This document shows, piece after piece, positions 1 to 14,837 of a stretch of 64,000 nucleotides of DNA. The position numbers and the translations under genes were made by a program. A model generated the notes under the pieces. It was not told the origin of the DNA, searched no databases, and was given only the letters and a program-made list of their open reading frames with translations. Origin of the DNA: a bacterium SCSIO 12844 (GTDB lineage Bacteria; Pseudomonadota; Gammaproteobacteria; Francisellales; Francisellaceae); contig CP073743.1 in NCBI GenBank assembly GCA_024397935.1, positions 2,294,001-2,358,000 of the forward strand, given 5' to 3'. The number at the start of each line of letters is the position of its first letter. Within the stretch, counting starts at the first letter, position 1.

Positions 1-53
1 AATCATTTCATTGATTTATTCTTAAATACAGCAACAATTTTAATCCACATCTT

Positions 54-73
54 AAACGCGATAAATCGCGTTT
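54..73 (-). terminator. Hairpin downstream of recO, possible terminator
   Basis: Perfect 9-bp inverted repeat (AAACGCGAT / ATCGCGTTT) with a 2-base loop, about 20 bases past the recO stop. The run of T after the stem is short on either strand, so termination is plausible but not strong; it may serve both directions. Confidence 0.45.
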
Positions 74-94
74 CTACAAAATATTATATAACCT

Positions 95-844
95 TTATGT
101 TTGTAATTGCTCCATATACTCTAATAACAAACGCCTACTTTCCAGTTGACGCCCTTGCAATAAATGGTTTATATATAACTTGTGAATTAATTTAATTGAC
201 TGAAGTATATTTTTAATATTTTCTAAATCTTTAACTTTATTAAACTTAGAACAATACGTTAAGGTATCTCCTGCAAATATCAACTGTTGGATATTCTCAC
301 TTAAGGCATCTACTTTCTGTGGTAATGACATCGGTGTTAATTGATAAAAACCACCACCATCAATAGGATGGCCATGCTGATCTACTTCAAACTCAACACC
401 ATAACCTAATGCATTTAATAAAGATGATTCAAAAATTCTTAAACTTAATTCATGCTGATCGTTTTTAATCATATCCGATAGTGTTATTTGATAAGCCTTA
501 AATAACCCCTCCTCCACAACTGAATTAGGGTATAAATAATAGATTAATTCATTCATATAATAACAACACATCTGCTTTATATAAGTTAGTTTCTGGTAGC
601 GATTAAGCTGATAAATCTCAGATTTATAAATCGTATATAAGCCATCAGTAGATCTTGGTTCCTTCATTTGTAATGCCAATAAGAAATTCGATTCAAATAA
701 ACTAAACTGCTTTTGATTCTTACGGTAATAACCTTTAACTATGGCATTAATTTTTCCATGATTTTCAGTAAATAATGTTATTAATAAAGAAGATTCTCGA
801 TATTTTTTTTTATAAAGCACATAACCAATATCACTAACTAACAT
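95..844 (-). CDS. recO: DNA repair protein RecO
   Basis: RecO loads RecA onto SSB-coated single-stranded DNA in the RecFOR pathway. The 249-residue product begins with the family's OB-fold pattern (GYVLYKKKYRESSLLITLFT, then HGKINAIVKG), and its length is normal for RecO. The remainder is the helical C-terminal domain, including a stretch around 'LGYGVEFEVDQHG' at the usual position. It is the last gene of a minus-strand operon iscS - iscU-like - recO and its start overlaps the end of the iscU-like gene by a few bases, implying translational coupling. Linking recO to Fe-S genes is unusual and probably reflects operon rearrangement rather than function (inference). Confidence 0.93.
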   Translation of the reverse strand: MLVSDIGYVLYKKKYRESSLLITLFTENHGKINAIVKGYYRKNQKQFSLFESNFLLALQMKEPRSTDGLYTIYKSEIYQLNRYQKLTYIKQMCCYYMNELIYYLYPNSVVEEGLFKAYQITLSDMIKNDQHELSLRIFESSLLNALGYGVEFEVDQHGHPIDGGGFYQLTPMSLPQKVDALSENIQQLIFAGDTLTYCSKFNKVKDLENIKNILQSIKLIHKLYINHLLQGRQLESRRLLLEYMEQLQT

Positions 845-1206
845 GATTTCTCTATTTTCTCAATTAATGACAATAAAGTTAATGCGCAATGGCGTTTAGT
901 CTGGGGTAAGTCAAATACTTGATTAATCGTACTAATATTAATTTTAGATAATTGATTAATATGCTTTTTATGTACTGCCTCAACAAACCAGGAAACCAAA
1001 GCAATCATATAACCACAGCCTAATACTTGATAACGACAATCAATAATTTGTTGCTTTTTATTTAATTTAAACTGAAAAATAACATACTCACCTGCTGAAT
1101 AACTGCCAGAACTTAGTGTAATTACATCAGTTTCATCATCTGGCCACAAAACCATAGCTTCAGGGACTTTTTTATAGTACTTGATGACTTCTTTTGAATA
1201 CAACAC
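838..1206 (-). CDS. IscU/NifU-N-like protein with a lost ligand cysteine
   Basis: The 122-residue product aligns along the length of the Fe-S scaffold IscU. I start it at GTG 1206, one base after the iscS stop: the sequence GGAGGAG lies just upstream within the last iscS codons, and the product then begins LYSKEVIKYY, matching the IscU start. A longer frame back to 1263 would only add residues encoded over iscS. In this numbering IscU Cys63 and the His105-Cys106 pair are kept (C64, H106-C107), but the first ligand Cys37 is Ala38 and the neighbouring Asp39 is Glu40. It may therefore be a non-canonical scaffold, a carrier or an IscS-binding regulator. No hscB, hscA or fdx genes follow. Confidence 0.8.
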   Translation of the reverse strand: MLYSKEVIKYYKKVPEAMVLWPDDETDVITLSSGSYSAGEYVIFQFKLNKKQQIIDCRYQVLGCGYMIALVSWFVEAVHKKHINQLSKINISTINQVFDLPQTKRHCALTLLSLIEKIEKSC

Positions 1207-1207
1207 C

Positions 1208-2383
1208 CTACTTCTCCTCCCAAAGTGGAGATAAATGGCGTAATTTCTGTACTTCTTTAACAATTAAGTTACTAGCAAAATCAACTTCTTTTTCAGTTGT
1301 ATAACGCCCAATTGAAAAGCGAATACTACTGTGTGCATCTTGTGCTGATAAACCTAATGCCTGTAGTACATATGAAGGTTCAACCGTTGCTGAATTACAA
1401 GCTGATCCTGCTGAAACCGCTAATTGATTTAATGCCATCATTAATGCTTCACCATCGACAGCTTTAAAGCACAAGTTCATAATACCATTAACCGTATTAC
1501 CACCGTTTATTAATACTTTATCAAGTGATAGCACTTTATCTAAAAATCGCTTACGTAATTGTTTGATTCTTCTTGCATCTTCTTTTAAGTTTTCTTTGAT
1601 CAAACGTGCCGCTTCTGCCATACCAACAATTTGATGCGTTGGTAACGTGCCTGATCTAAATCCACGCTCATGGCCTCCACCATGAATCAATGGCTCAAGC
1701 AAAACTTTAGGCTTTCTTCTGATATATAAGATACCTATACCCTTTGGACCATATAGTTTATGTGATGATAAAGATAAAAGATCAATATTTTGTTTATGAA
1801 CATCAATTGGTAAGCGAGCGCCTGCTTGAGCAGCATCAACATGAAAAAGAATTTTTTTACTTCTTAAATAAATACCAATTGCTTCAACTGGATTAATACT
1901 ACCTAATTCATTATTAACATACATTAATGAAACTAATGCTGTACGCTCAGTAATTGCATCAACAACCTGCTCTAGTTTAATACAACCATTATGATCAGGC
2001 TCTAAATAAGTTACTTTAAAGCCTTGCTCTTCTAAATAATGACAAGGGTCTAAAACTGCCTTATGCTCAACTTTTGATGTAATAATATGATCTTTATTCT
2101 TATCTTTATTTTTTAGTATCGAAGCAACGCCTTTAATTGCTAAATTATTTGATTCTGTCGCCCCCGATGTCCAAATAACTTCACGAGGATCAGCACCGAT
2201 TAAGCCAGCCATTTGCTCTCGTGCTAAATCCACTTTTTCTTTCGCTTGCCAACCATAATAATGGGTATTGGATGCAGGATTACCAAAACAGCCATCTAAG
2301 GTTAAACACTGTGACATCTCTTTTGCAACTTCAGGTGCTACAGGCGTTGTTGATGCATAATCTAAATAAACAATTTTCACCAC
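1208..2383 (-). CDS. iscS: Cysteine desulfurase IscS
   Basis: Pyridoxal-phosphate enzyme that takes sulfur from L-cysteine and hands it as a persulfide to Fe-S scaffolds and tRNA-thiolation enzymes. The 391-residue protein has the N-terminal YLDYASTTP motif, the PLP lysine in SSHKLYGPKG (K209) and the persulfide cysteine in SAGSACNSATVEPS (C329), each close to its position in E. coli IscS. It heads the operon with the iscU-like gene and recO. There is no iscR in the visible neighbourhood. A candidate promoter lies about 45-75 bases upstream. Identification is firm; which Fe-S scaffold it serves is not, given the altered IscU-like neighbour. Confidence 0.95.
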   Translation of the reverse strand: MVKIVYLDYASTTPVAPEVAKEMSQCLTLDGCFGNPASNTHYYGWQAKEKVDLAREQMAGLIGADPREVIWTSGATESNNLAIKGVASILKNKDKNKDHIITSKVEHKAVLDPCHYLEEQGFKVTYLEPDHNGCIKLEQVVDAITERTALVSLMYVNNELGSINPVEAIGIYLRSKKILFHVDAAQAGARLPIDVHKQNIDLLSLSSHKLYGPKGIGILYIRRKPKVLLEPLIHGGGHERGFRSGTLPTHQIVGMAEAARLIKENLKEDARRIKQLRKRFLDKVLSLDKVLINGGNTVNGIMNLCFKAVDGEALMMALNQLAVSAGSACNSATVEPSYVLQALGLSAQDAHSSIRFSIGRYTTEKEVDFASNLIVKEVQKLRHLSPLWEEK

Positions 2384-2411
2384 TAAAACTCTTAATTTTG
2401 CTTAATTAATT

Positions 2412-2456
2412 TTACTTTATTTTAAAGTATATAATTAGGCATGTATTTTAGCATAA
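2412..2456 (-). promoter_or_regulatory. Candidate iscS promoter with a dyad
   Basis: On the minus strand TTATGC (2451-2456) and TATATA (2428-2433) are 17 bases apart, a plausible sigma70 pair. Just downstream the 15-base dyad ACTTTA-TTT-TAAAGT (about 2413-2427) lies where a repressor could act. It does not match the IscR consensus well. Confidence 0.3.
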
Positions 2457-2497
2457 GTCTTGGTGTTAGTGGGATGGTTTTGGTGGGAAATAATTTA

Positions 2498-8266
<5,769 letters not shown>

Positions 8267-8300
8267 ATCTGCAACCCATCTGTTATTAATTTAGTTTTAT

Positions 8301-8918
8301 TCAAATATTATTTTCTTGATTGATATTTATATTTTCTTGTTGCTGATGTAAAAACACCTGTTCTGGCTGTTGAACCAAACCCACAGGCATTGCATGACTA
8401 AACTCAACATGATTAATAATTTCATTAAATCTATCTTGCGTCAGATGATTCTCTTGCTGAATTAAATCGACTATTTCATCAGCATAATCCCGATTTAAAT
8501 AAACAGACCTTAAATTGCCCTCTATTAAATTTTCATGCTCCAACAGGCCATGTTGATGTATTAAATTAAGCACTGGTTGCATTTGTTGAATAATCTCAGG
8601 GTCATCAATTTCTTCTCCATTCAACTCAAATCCTTCAAAATTAAACCCCGTAGAAGCATAACTAGAATTTCCTTCACCAGGTGAACTATCAGGTGGATAT
8701 TCATATTGTAGTTGCTCTTGTAGTTCTGGATTAGCATCATAGTTTAAAGGCACACCCATTTCATTTTGTAGTATTTCAATAATTTGTTGTACATTTTCAT
8801 TGATAAATAAGTTCTGATTATCATCTATCTGTTCTATAAACTCTTGTTCGAATGAATTACTACTCTCAGCATCCATATAGTTATGCTTGTTGAATTTATT
8901 ATTATTTAAATCTGGCAT
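8301..8918 (-). CDS. Acidic Asn/Gln-rich protein of unknown function
   Basis: The 205-residue product is acidic and rich in Asn, Gln and Glu, with no signal peptide, membrane segment or motif I recognise. Helical stretches (for example VQQIIEILQNEMG and the segment around YADEIVDLIQQ) alternate with low-complexity linkers. Its stop is 34 bases before the giant SecA-like gene on the same strand and GAGG precedes the ATG at suitable spacing, so the two are probably co-transcribed. A chaperone-like or partner role for the large protein is possible because it is small and acidic and lies next to it, but this is inference only. Confidence 0.6.
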   Translation of the reverse strand: MPDLNNNKFNKHNYMDAESSNSFEQEFIEQIDDNQNLFINENVQQIIEILQNEMGVPLNYDANPELQEQLQYEYPPDSSPGEGNSSYASTGFNFEGFELNGEEIDDPEIIQQMQPVLNLIHQHGLLEHENLIEGNLRSVYLNRDYADEIVDLIQQENHLTQDRFNEIINHVEFSHAMPVGLVQQPEQVFLHQQQENININQENNI

Positions 8919-9137
8919 ATTAATAACCTCAAAATATAACTTTGATGTTTTACTATGCCATTATGTTCGATTATTTAATAATTCAAATAAGTTATAAATG
9001 TTATTGCTAATTGTTATATGCTTAATTTAAGCTATTCAAAACGCATATAACCCACATCATAAAAACAAATTATAATAATCAAACTATCTTAGTTATCTTA
9101 ATTCATGTGGAATCAAAAATAATAAGTGAGAATAAAG

Positions 9138-10187
9138 ATGATTACAGAACAACACCATAGCCCCATTGCACTTTTTGATACAGACAAATTTCTACTATCA
9201 ACTGAATCAGAAACAAAATCTGTATTAAATATAAAACATAAAAATGATTACCATCACACTAAAAATTTTCTAGCTCAATATGCTAGTAAAATTGGAACGT
9301 TTACATCCTATAGACGTGAAGTTGAACGGTTTATTCACTGGTCATGGTTAATTAAAAATAAATCACTGAATCAAATTCAACTCAATGATTTAGAAGAATA
9401 TGCAACCTTTTGCCAATCACCACCTAAGTCATGGATAAGCCATAAAAAGTCACCACGTTTTTTAACTTATAATGATTTACGTATACCGAACCCTCAGTGG
9501 CGACCATTTTTACAATCAAATACAAATCAAAGTAATAACTACCAAATTAAAAAGTCTTCGTTAAAAGAAACTTTTACTATTTTAAGAACATTTTATAACT
9601 ACTTAACCAAATGCCAATACGCTACAACTAACCCTTTTCTTCTTTTTTCAAGTCAATTACCAAAAGTTGAATATACAACCTCAAAACTAGATAAAGGTAT
9701 CACTAAATTTCAGTGGCAATCTATCTTAAAAACCATTAACCAATCGATTTCTATATCACCAGATACCTACCAACGAGCACATTTTATATTTAATATAATT
9801 TATCATTTAAAGTTAAAACTATCTGAATTATCTGCTAATAATAATATCACACCTAAAATGAGTAATTTCAAACAAAATTCAGATGGTAAATGGTACTTTA
9901 TTTCTAGTGAAAATCGCCAAGTTTTTACTAATACTCATACGCTTGAAGCACTCATTCGCTGGAGAAAGTACCTTGGTTTATCTGATCTACCTACAGATGA
10001 TGAGCAGATTCCATTAATACCATCATGCCGAGGCTCTAATGGATTAACTACAGATACACACTTACGTAGAATAATCAAAGATATTTATCATTTAACTGCA
10101 AGTAAACTAAAGCAAAATGGTCATTTGAAAGATGCTAAAAAAATACATTCTGCTACAGTAACAATGCTTAAATACCACCTTCCATAA
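9138..10187 (+). CDS. Degenerate tyrosine recombinase
   Basis: The product has the layout of a XerC/D-type integrase: an N-terminal SAM-like core-binding domain (TSYRREVERFIHWSW, residues about 55-70) and the start of a catalytic domain. The usual catalytic Arg in 'LRxSEL' is Lys here (KLKLSELSA), and the C-terminal 'LRH' box appears as MLKYH immediately before the stop, so the His/Arg and nucleophile Tyr region is missing. I prefer ATG 9138; a GTG at 9126 is also in frame. The gene is probably a decayed or inactive recombinase left from a mobile element, or one repurposed for DNA binding. No att-like repeats were found around it. Confidence 0.65.
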   Translation: MITEQHHSPIALFDTDKFLLSTESETKSVLNIKHKNDYHHTKNFLAQYASKIGTFTSYRREVERFIHWSWLIKNKSLNQIQLNDLEEYATFCQSPPKSWISHKKSPRFLTYNDLRIPNPQWRPFLQSNTNQSNNYQIKKSSLKETFTILRTFYNYLTKCQYATTNPFLLFSSQLPKVEYTTSKLDKGITKFQWQSILKTINQSISISPDTYQRAHFIFNIIYHLKLKLSELSANNNITPKMSNFKQNSDGKWYFISSENRQVFTNTHTLEALIRWRKYLGLSDLPTDDEQIPLIPSCRGSNGLTTDTHLRRIIKDIYHLTASKLKQNGHLKDAKKIHSATVTMLKYHLP

Positions 10188-10248
10188 CTTGTTAATTTTT
10201 AATAGCTAAACCATACTTTAGTTATATTAATATAAAAAAATCAATAAT

Positions 10249-11568
10249 ATGAAATATCGTCAACTATCTATTTTATATATTCCATCATTACTATTTGGAT
10301 TTGATATTATTGCTCTAGGGATGTTAATTCCATATTTTTCTGAAACGTTTAATATCTCAATCCCAATAGCACAATTATTTATTTCACTTAATTCATTTAT
10401 CCTTGCATTAAGTTTAATTCCGGCAGGAAAACTATGTGATTTTATTGGTGATAAAAATACCATTATCACTGGATTAATCCTTGTTAGTTTATCTTCAATA
10501 CTTATCATCATAGAGTCACAATTTTACACGATTTTATTCATTAGAATATTTATGGCCATTGGTAATGGTCTAGTACTTATTGGCACTTTATCTTTAATTC
10601 ATAATAAAACCACTAAAAATATGAAAGCTAAACTAATTGCTTATTGGAGTTTTTTTGCGGGGTTAGGGATGATTATCGCACCATTATTAACACCAATCCT
10701 TGTTGATGCAACTCACTGGAAAAGCATCTTTTTTATCACATCGTTAACTGCAATTATAACTGCATTATTACTTAAACTGACCCCTTCTATTTATAATCAA
10801 ACAACTATAGTAAAAACTACAAAAGTAAATAATCTACTTTATCTAACTGTCTTTTTCTGGGCAATCATTTCACTGATAGTTTTAGCCTCATTGAAGCTTG
10901 GTTTTATATTAATAAACACCTATTTTATTATAATTATTCTATTTATAGTCACTATTTTCTTAACTGTTTTTTTATATAAAATAGTAAAAAAATATACAAA
11001 AGATTACCCTATATCGTACTTTATTGCTATTTTTATTGGTAGCTTTGGCTACTTTGCAGGCGGTGTAAGTATTGCTAGTTGCTCTTTATGTTTTTGGATG
11101 ATTAGTATTGATGGCTATAGTCTTAATAAAACAAGTACAATAATGCTTGCATTTACATTAGCTTATACGCTGTCACCTATTATATCAGCTAAATTTTTAA
11201 GATACTTAAGTATAAAACAATTCGTCTATATCGGCCTTAGCTTACTCCTATTTGGTATGGTTAGTTTTTTCATCCTAAGCACCATAAAATCTTCAGCCTA
11301 CTATTACATGATTAGCTATGTATTTTTAGGTAGTGGCTGTGGTTTAGTTAATCCATATTCAGCAGCATTAGCACTCGAAAAAATTGGCCATTTAACAACA
11401 GGCGGTGCTTCAGGAATGCTATTGACATGTAAATGGCTATCTTCTGCGATGGGTGTTGCAATTACTTCAATTATTTGGACAAGTTTTTCAAACCCTATTT
11501 TACCTTTATTAGTAATGTTTATTTTCTTATTTTGTATCTCTATTTATTTATTGAAAAAGCTATCTTAA
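10249..11568 (+). CDS. MFS-family transporter
   Basis: The 439-residue protein is almost entirely hydrophobic helices, consistent with a 12-helix major facilitator. The loop between helices 2 and 3 has the motif-A-like segment PAGKLCDFIGDKNT. The second half includes long helices and a GxGxGLVNPYSAA segment resembling drug/proton antiporters of the EmrB/DHA type. The substrate cannot be told from sequence. It follows the decayed recombinase by about 60 bases on the same strand but need not share its promoter. It converges on the papain-like gene at 11593. Confidence 0.85.
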   Translation: MKYRQLSILYIPSLLFGFDIIALGMLIPYFSETFNISIPIAQLFISLNSFILALSLIPAGKLCDFIGDKNTIITGLILVSLSSILIIIESQFYTILFIRIFMAIGNGLVLIGTLSLIHNKTTKNMKAKLIAYWSFFAGLGMIIAPLLTPILVDATHWKSIFFITSLTAIITALLLKLTPSIYNQTTIVKTTKVNNLLYLTVFFWAIISLIVLASLKLGFILINTYFIIIILFIVTIFLTVFLYKIVKKYTKDYPISYFIAIFIGSFGYFAGGVSIASCSLCFWMISIDGYSLNKTSTIMLAFTLAYTLSPIISAKFLRYLSIKQFVYIGLSLLLFGMVSFFILSTIKSSAYYYMISYVFLGSGCGLVNPYSAALALEKIGHLTTGGASGMLLTCKWLSSAMGVAITSIIWTSFSNPILPLLVMFIFLFCISIYLLKKLS

Positions 11569-11592
11569 AACCTAAGCTATAATAGTTACTTT

Positions 11593-12486
11593 CTATGGAA
11601 ATTTAAAATTTTGGTTAGTAGTAAACCCTAAAACTTTATTTTCAGTCAATTCAAGCTCTTCCTCTTCAATTAACTCCAAACCTTTCTCCTTAGCAAACAA
11701 GATTTTTGGTTCCAATAATTTTAGTTTCTGTTTTTTTAGATCAAACTCATCATATTTATTTACCTTAAATTCATTTTTTATCTTATCTTGTATCCACCCT
11801 GGTGCAATCTTATCAAATGCAATTATTAATAAGCTAACATCTGCATCTGCTTGAGACATTGTTCTTGCTTTTGTAATATTCCCATTATTCTCTAATATGC
11901 TAAACATTGGCTCACCCAAAACCTCTGGTCTATCACCCTCTTTATCTCTCTGAAAATCAATAAAACAAATTTTACCATTTTCATCTTTTTGCCCATATAT
12001 CCAATGTGTACTCATTAAAGATGAAATTGCAACAGCAAGTGATGTACTATCCTTAAACTGATTCATCATGCTACCTAGCTTATTCTTAGCATCATATAGT
12101 TCATTTTTATTAAGTTTTTCATTAATTACTTTAACTACTTTAGGGCTACTTTCGTACTCTTTGCTTAAATCGTGAAAATATTTTTTAATACCTTGTGCTT
12201 GATCATCACAACTAGGAAAAGGTATATAGTTATCTTTTGATCCTATAGTTACAAAATACTCACTTGCTTTTGTTTGAGGATAAATATCATACCTGGCTTG
12301 CAAATTTTTTTTAAGGTTACTTACAGGAAGGCCTAATATAGCTGATACTGTAACTAAAGAGCAGTTTATTTTTTCTTCAGTTTCATCATCGTGCTTATTA
12401 ACAATCTCACCATTATCATTTTTCCATATTGATAAGCGATGCTGATTTATATTTTCTTTAATATCATAATTAATAAATTGAACCAT
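11593..12486 (-). CDS. Papain-like (Tox-PL-like) candidate effector
   Basis: The 297-residue protein has no signal peptide. It shows a Cys-His-Asp arrangement like the Tox-PL/papain-fold group: INCSLVTVSAILG (C42), then THWIYGQ (H161), then KICFIDFQ (D177 with Q179). The spacing between the His and Asp motifs and the FxDxQ ending fit that fold. The C-terminus has a glutamate block (EEEELELTE) followed by hydrophobic residues and a final Pro, resembling the E-block secretion signals of Dot/Icm substrates. The ATG has a good GGAGA site. Protease, deamidase or transglutaminase activity is inferred from motif pattern only. It lies about 90 bases after the 745-residue gene on the same strand. Confidence 0.5.
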   Translation of the reverse strand: MVQFINYDIKENINQHRLSIWKNDNGEIVNKHDDETEEKINCSLVTVSAILGLPVSNLKKNLQARYDIYPQTKASEYFVTIGSKDNYIPFPSCDDQAQGIKKYFHDLSKEYESSPKVVKVINEKLNKNELYDAKNKLGSMMNQFKDSTSLAVAISSLMSTHWIYGQKDENGKICFIDFQRDKEGDRPEVLGEPMFSILENNGNITKARTMSQADADVSLLIIAFDKIAPGWIQDKIKNEFKVNKYDEFDLKKQKLKLLEPKILFAKEKGLELIEEEELELTENKVLGFTTNQNFKFP

Positions 12487-12576
12487 ATTAATTTCTCCAT
12501 ATTATAGTTAATATGAAAAAATTAACATAAGTTGTTGTTTATAAATTATTTAAAATAGTTATTTGGTGTATCATTA

Positions 12577-14814
12577 TTAATGATAACTATTAACTACAGA
12601 ATTATCCTTATTTATATTTTTTTCTGAATATTCTTCTGGCATAAATATAAAATTTTCACTCTGTTCATGTTTAGAACTAATTAAGTCCAAAATATGGTAA
12701 AATTTTAATTTAGCAACTCTTTCATTTTTTAAGTGATCTAATTGATTTAACGTATGTTTATTTTTATTGATAAATCGGCCGTTTTCCTTTACTAAAAAGC
12801 TATATTGATATTGACTTTCTTCATGAGAAAAATTCTTTTTTATTAGTACGTAATAATTATCAGGCTTTAAAAAAACTTCATTCGTTAATTTTTCTGGTGC
12901 TTGATATAAATTATTAATATAGTCTAGTAAATAAATATTTTCATTTAGCGCATTTTTATCATCTAAGTTTAGTAATTTATTTAAGTCAATTTTTTCTGAA
13001 ATATCAACTTTATCAGAAAACAAAATCTCTGGTATTGAGTTTAATACATTTTGTAAATCGCTTTTAGATGCATATTCTATGAAAGAATAGATTGTTTTTT
13101 GATCTATTTTTGCATTCCTTTGACTATTTATTAATTCACCCTCTATTGATTCACCCTCTATTGATTCACCCTCTATTGATTCACCCTCTATTGATTCACC
13201 CTCTATTGATTCATCCTCTATTGATTCATCCTCTATTAAAAATAATCCCTTATCACTTTTTTCAAGCTCAGTTTCAAGATACTCATACGGTTTATTTTCA
13301 TCCTTAAGCTTCTTAATTTTCTTAACTAACTCTTCTCTTTGATGATCTTTTTTATCTAAATCATTCTTTATTTCTTTTTTCCTTTTAAAAAATGTTAGCA
13401 TCTCATTTTTTTTGATTTTTCTCATTTCTGGATCTAATGTCTCAAACCTCTGTTCGCTAGCCCAAAAGTCTGAATTATAAACATATCTAATTCTGGAATT
13501 GTCGTTTAAATTTGAAGATGGACTAAATAACCCATAACCTTCAACCCATTTAACCATCTCTTCTTTAATATTTTCAGAAGTTATATTATGTAAATTTAAT
13601 ATATTTTTAATAAATGTTACTGTCTGCTTACGGCCATTTTCTCCATGCTCTTTTTTGTCTTTTGAGTCGCTATAGTAATCAAATGCTAATCTCAAAGCTT
13701 TTTGAATATTAATATTTTCAAGTTTTTGCCAATGACTTTCTGTCAATAATATATCTGCTTCTTTTAATGCTAATATTGCAACTTGACAATCTGAGCTTGC
13801 TTCTAAAGTTAACCATTGTTTTAAATTTAATTCTTGTATATATTTTAAACTTTCTGTGAGTAGCTCATTATTTTTAATAAAATCAGGTAGTTTTTTAAGT
13901 TTATAATCACTTCCTATAATTTTAGGCAAATACAAATTATTATCACTTAAAGATAAATTTTTTAATACAATATGTGCATCTAAGTTTATATACTTTCTAG
14001 GAATTATTATGGCTAGGTCATTAGTGAAAATGATACCTTTTAATTGTAATTTATTATTAGCTAAATCATCTAAATATTCACAAAAAAGGGGTATTGGATA
14101 ATCTCTAGTAATAATCACAGTTTTTTCATCAAAATGACATTTTTTATATTTAGCGCCTGTTATCACATCATGCAAGATTTGTATTTCATCAATTAAACTC
14201 CACAAGTTATATTTTTCAGATAAAGCTAACTCAATTAAATAACATTTTAATTGAAACTCAGAAATTAAATTATTAACCCCATTTTGCAAGTTATAGTTAC
14301 GCTTTTCTTCAAATTTAGTATATTCACTTTTATACAATTGACTAATATACTGTGCATATTTATTAGATTCTAACTTAATTAACTCTAGTAGTTTTTCATC
14401 TTGAATATTAATTTGATAGCTTTCTGATGGAATATAATTATCTATAAAATTAAATGATTCTATATTTTTACATATTTTATTATATAAAATTTCCGGAATT
14501 TTATATGAATTAGGATTAAATTTTAACTTATGAATTATTGATAAATCATCCTTTATTAGCTTAAGCATATGTTCTACTGTTAGTTTTTCTAATGCAGGAA
14601 CCAAAAATTCTTGTATTTCAATAATGTCTTTTTCATCTAACCATTTATCTGATTTAACTATTTGTTTTAAATTATATCTATGATCTTCATGTATAATTTT
14701 TAATTGATCTATAGGATGATTAAACTCATTGAAATTCTGATTTTTTAAGTATAAAACATAAGAAATAGCATAATTTAAATAAGCTTGATTAATTAATTTA
14801 TCATTATAAATCAT
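12577..14814 (-). CDS. Large unknown protein with Glu-rich pentapeptide repeats
   Basis: The 745-residue product has no signal peptide and no domain I recognise. It is Asn/Lys/Leu-rich and mostly helical. A coiled-coil segment (around KKDHQREELVKKIKKLKDE) is followed near residue 530 by tandem copies of the pentapeptide IE(D/G)ES. The region after the repeats again looks globular. GGAG lies at a suitable distance from the ATG. It sits upstream of the papain-like gene and downstream of a secreted cysteine protein on the same strand. Size, composition and neighbours suggest a candidate translocated protein; this is not shown by any motif. Confidence 0.6.
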   Translation of the reverse strand: MIYNDKLINQAYLNYAISYVLYLKNQNFNEFNHPIDQLKIIHEDHRYNLKQIVKSDKWLDEKDIIEIQEFLVPALEKLTVEHMLKLIKDDLSIIHKLKFNPNSYKIPEILYNKICKNIESFNFIDNYIPSESYQINIQDEKLLELIKLESNKYAQYISQLYKSEYTKFEEKRNYNLQNGVNNLISEFQLKCYLIELALSEKYNLWSLIDEIQILHDVITGAKYKKCHFDEKTVIITRDYPIPLFCEYLDDLANNKLQLKGIIFTNDLAIIIPRKYINLDAHIVLKNLSLSDNNLYLPKIIGSDYKLKKLPDFIKNNELLTESLKYIQELNLKQWLTLEASSDCQVAILALKEADILLTESHWQKLENINIQKALRLAFDYYSDSKDKKEHGENGRKQTVTFIKNILNLHNITSENIKEEMVKWVEGYGLFSPSSNLNDNSRIRYVYNSDFWASEQRFETLDPEMRKIKKNEMLTFFKRKKEIKNDLDKKDHQREELVKKIKKLKDENKPYEYLETELEKSDKGLFLIEDESIEDESIEGESIEGESIEGESIEGESIEGELINSQRNAKIDQKTIYSFIEYASKSDLQNVLNSIPEILFSDKVDISEKIDLNKLLNLDDKNALNENIYLLDYINNLYQAPEKLTNEVFLKPDNYYVLIKKNFSHEESQYQYSFLVKENGRFINKNKHTLNQLDHLKNERVAKLKFYHILDLISSKHEQSENFIFMPEEYSEKNINKDNSVVNSYH
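13131..13235. repeat. 15-bp tandem repeat, seven units, in coding sequence
   Basis: Seven head-to-tail 15-base units of type TTGATTCACCCTCTA: the first has TTAATT, four are identical, and the last two have TCATCC. They encode IE(G/D)ES pentapeptides in the 745-residue protein and keep the frame whatever the copy number. Confidence 0.95.
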
Positions 14815-14837
14815 ACAGAAACTCCTACAATTAACAA

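Noticed and set aside
1207-1263. Upstream extension of the iscU-like gene to an ATG at 1263
   Set aside because: It overlaps the iscS end, gives residues unlike IscU, and a GTG with an ideal ribosome site lies at 1206.
13131-13235. Possible CRISPR array
   Set aside because: Units are 15 bases head to tail with no spacers and are in a coding frame.
13092-13307. Plus-strand frame with repeated LLIHP units
   Set aside because: Antisense translation of the 15-bp repeat inside the 745-residue gene.
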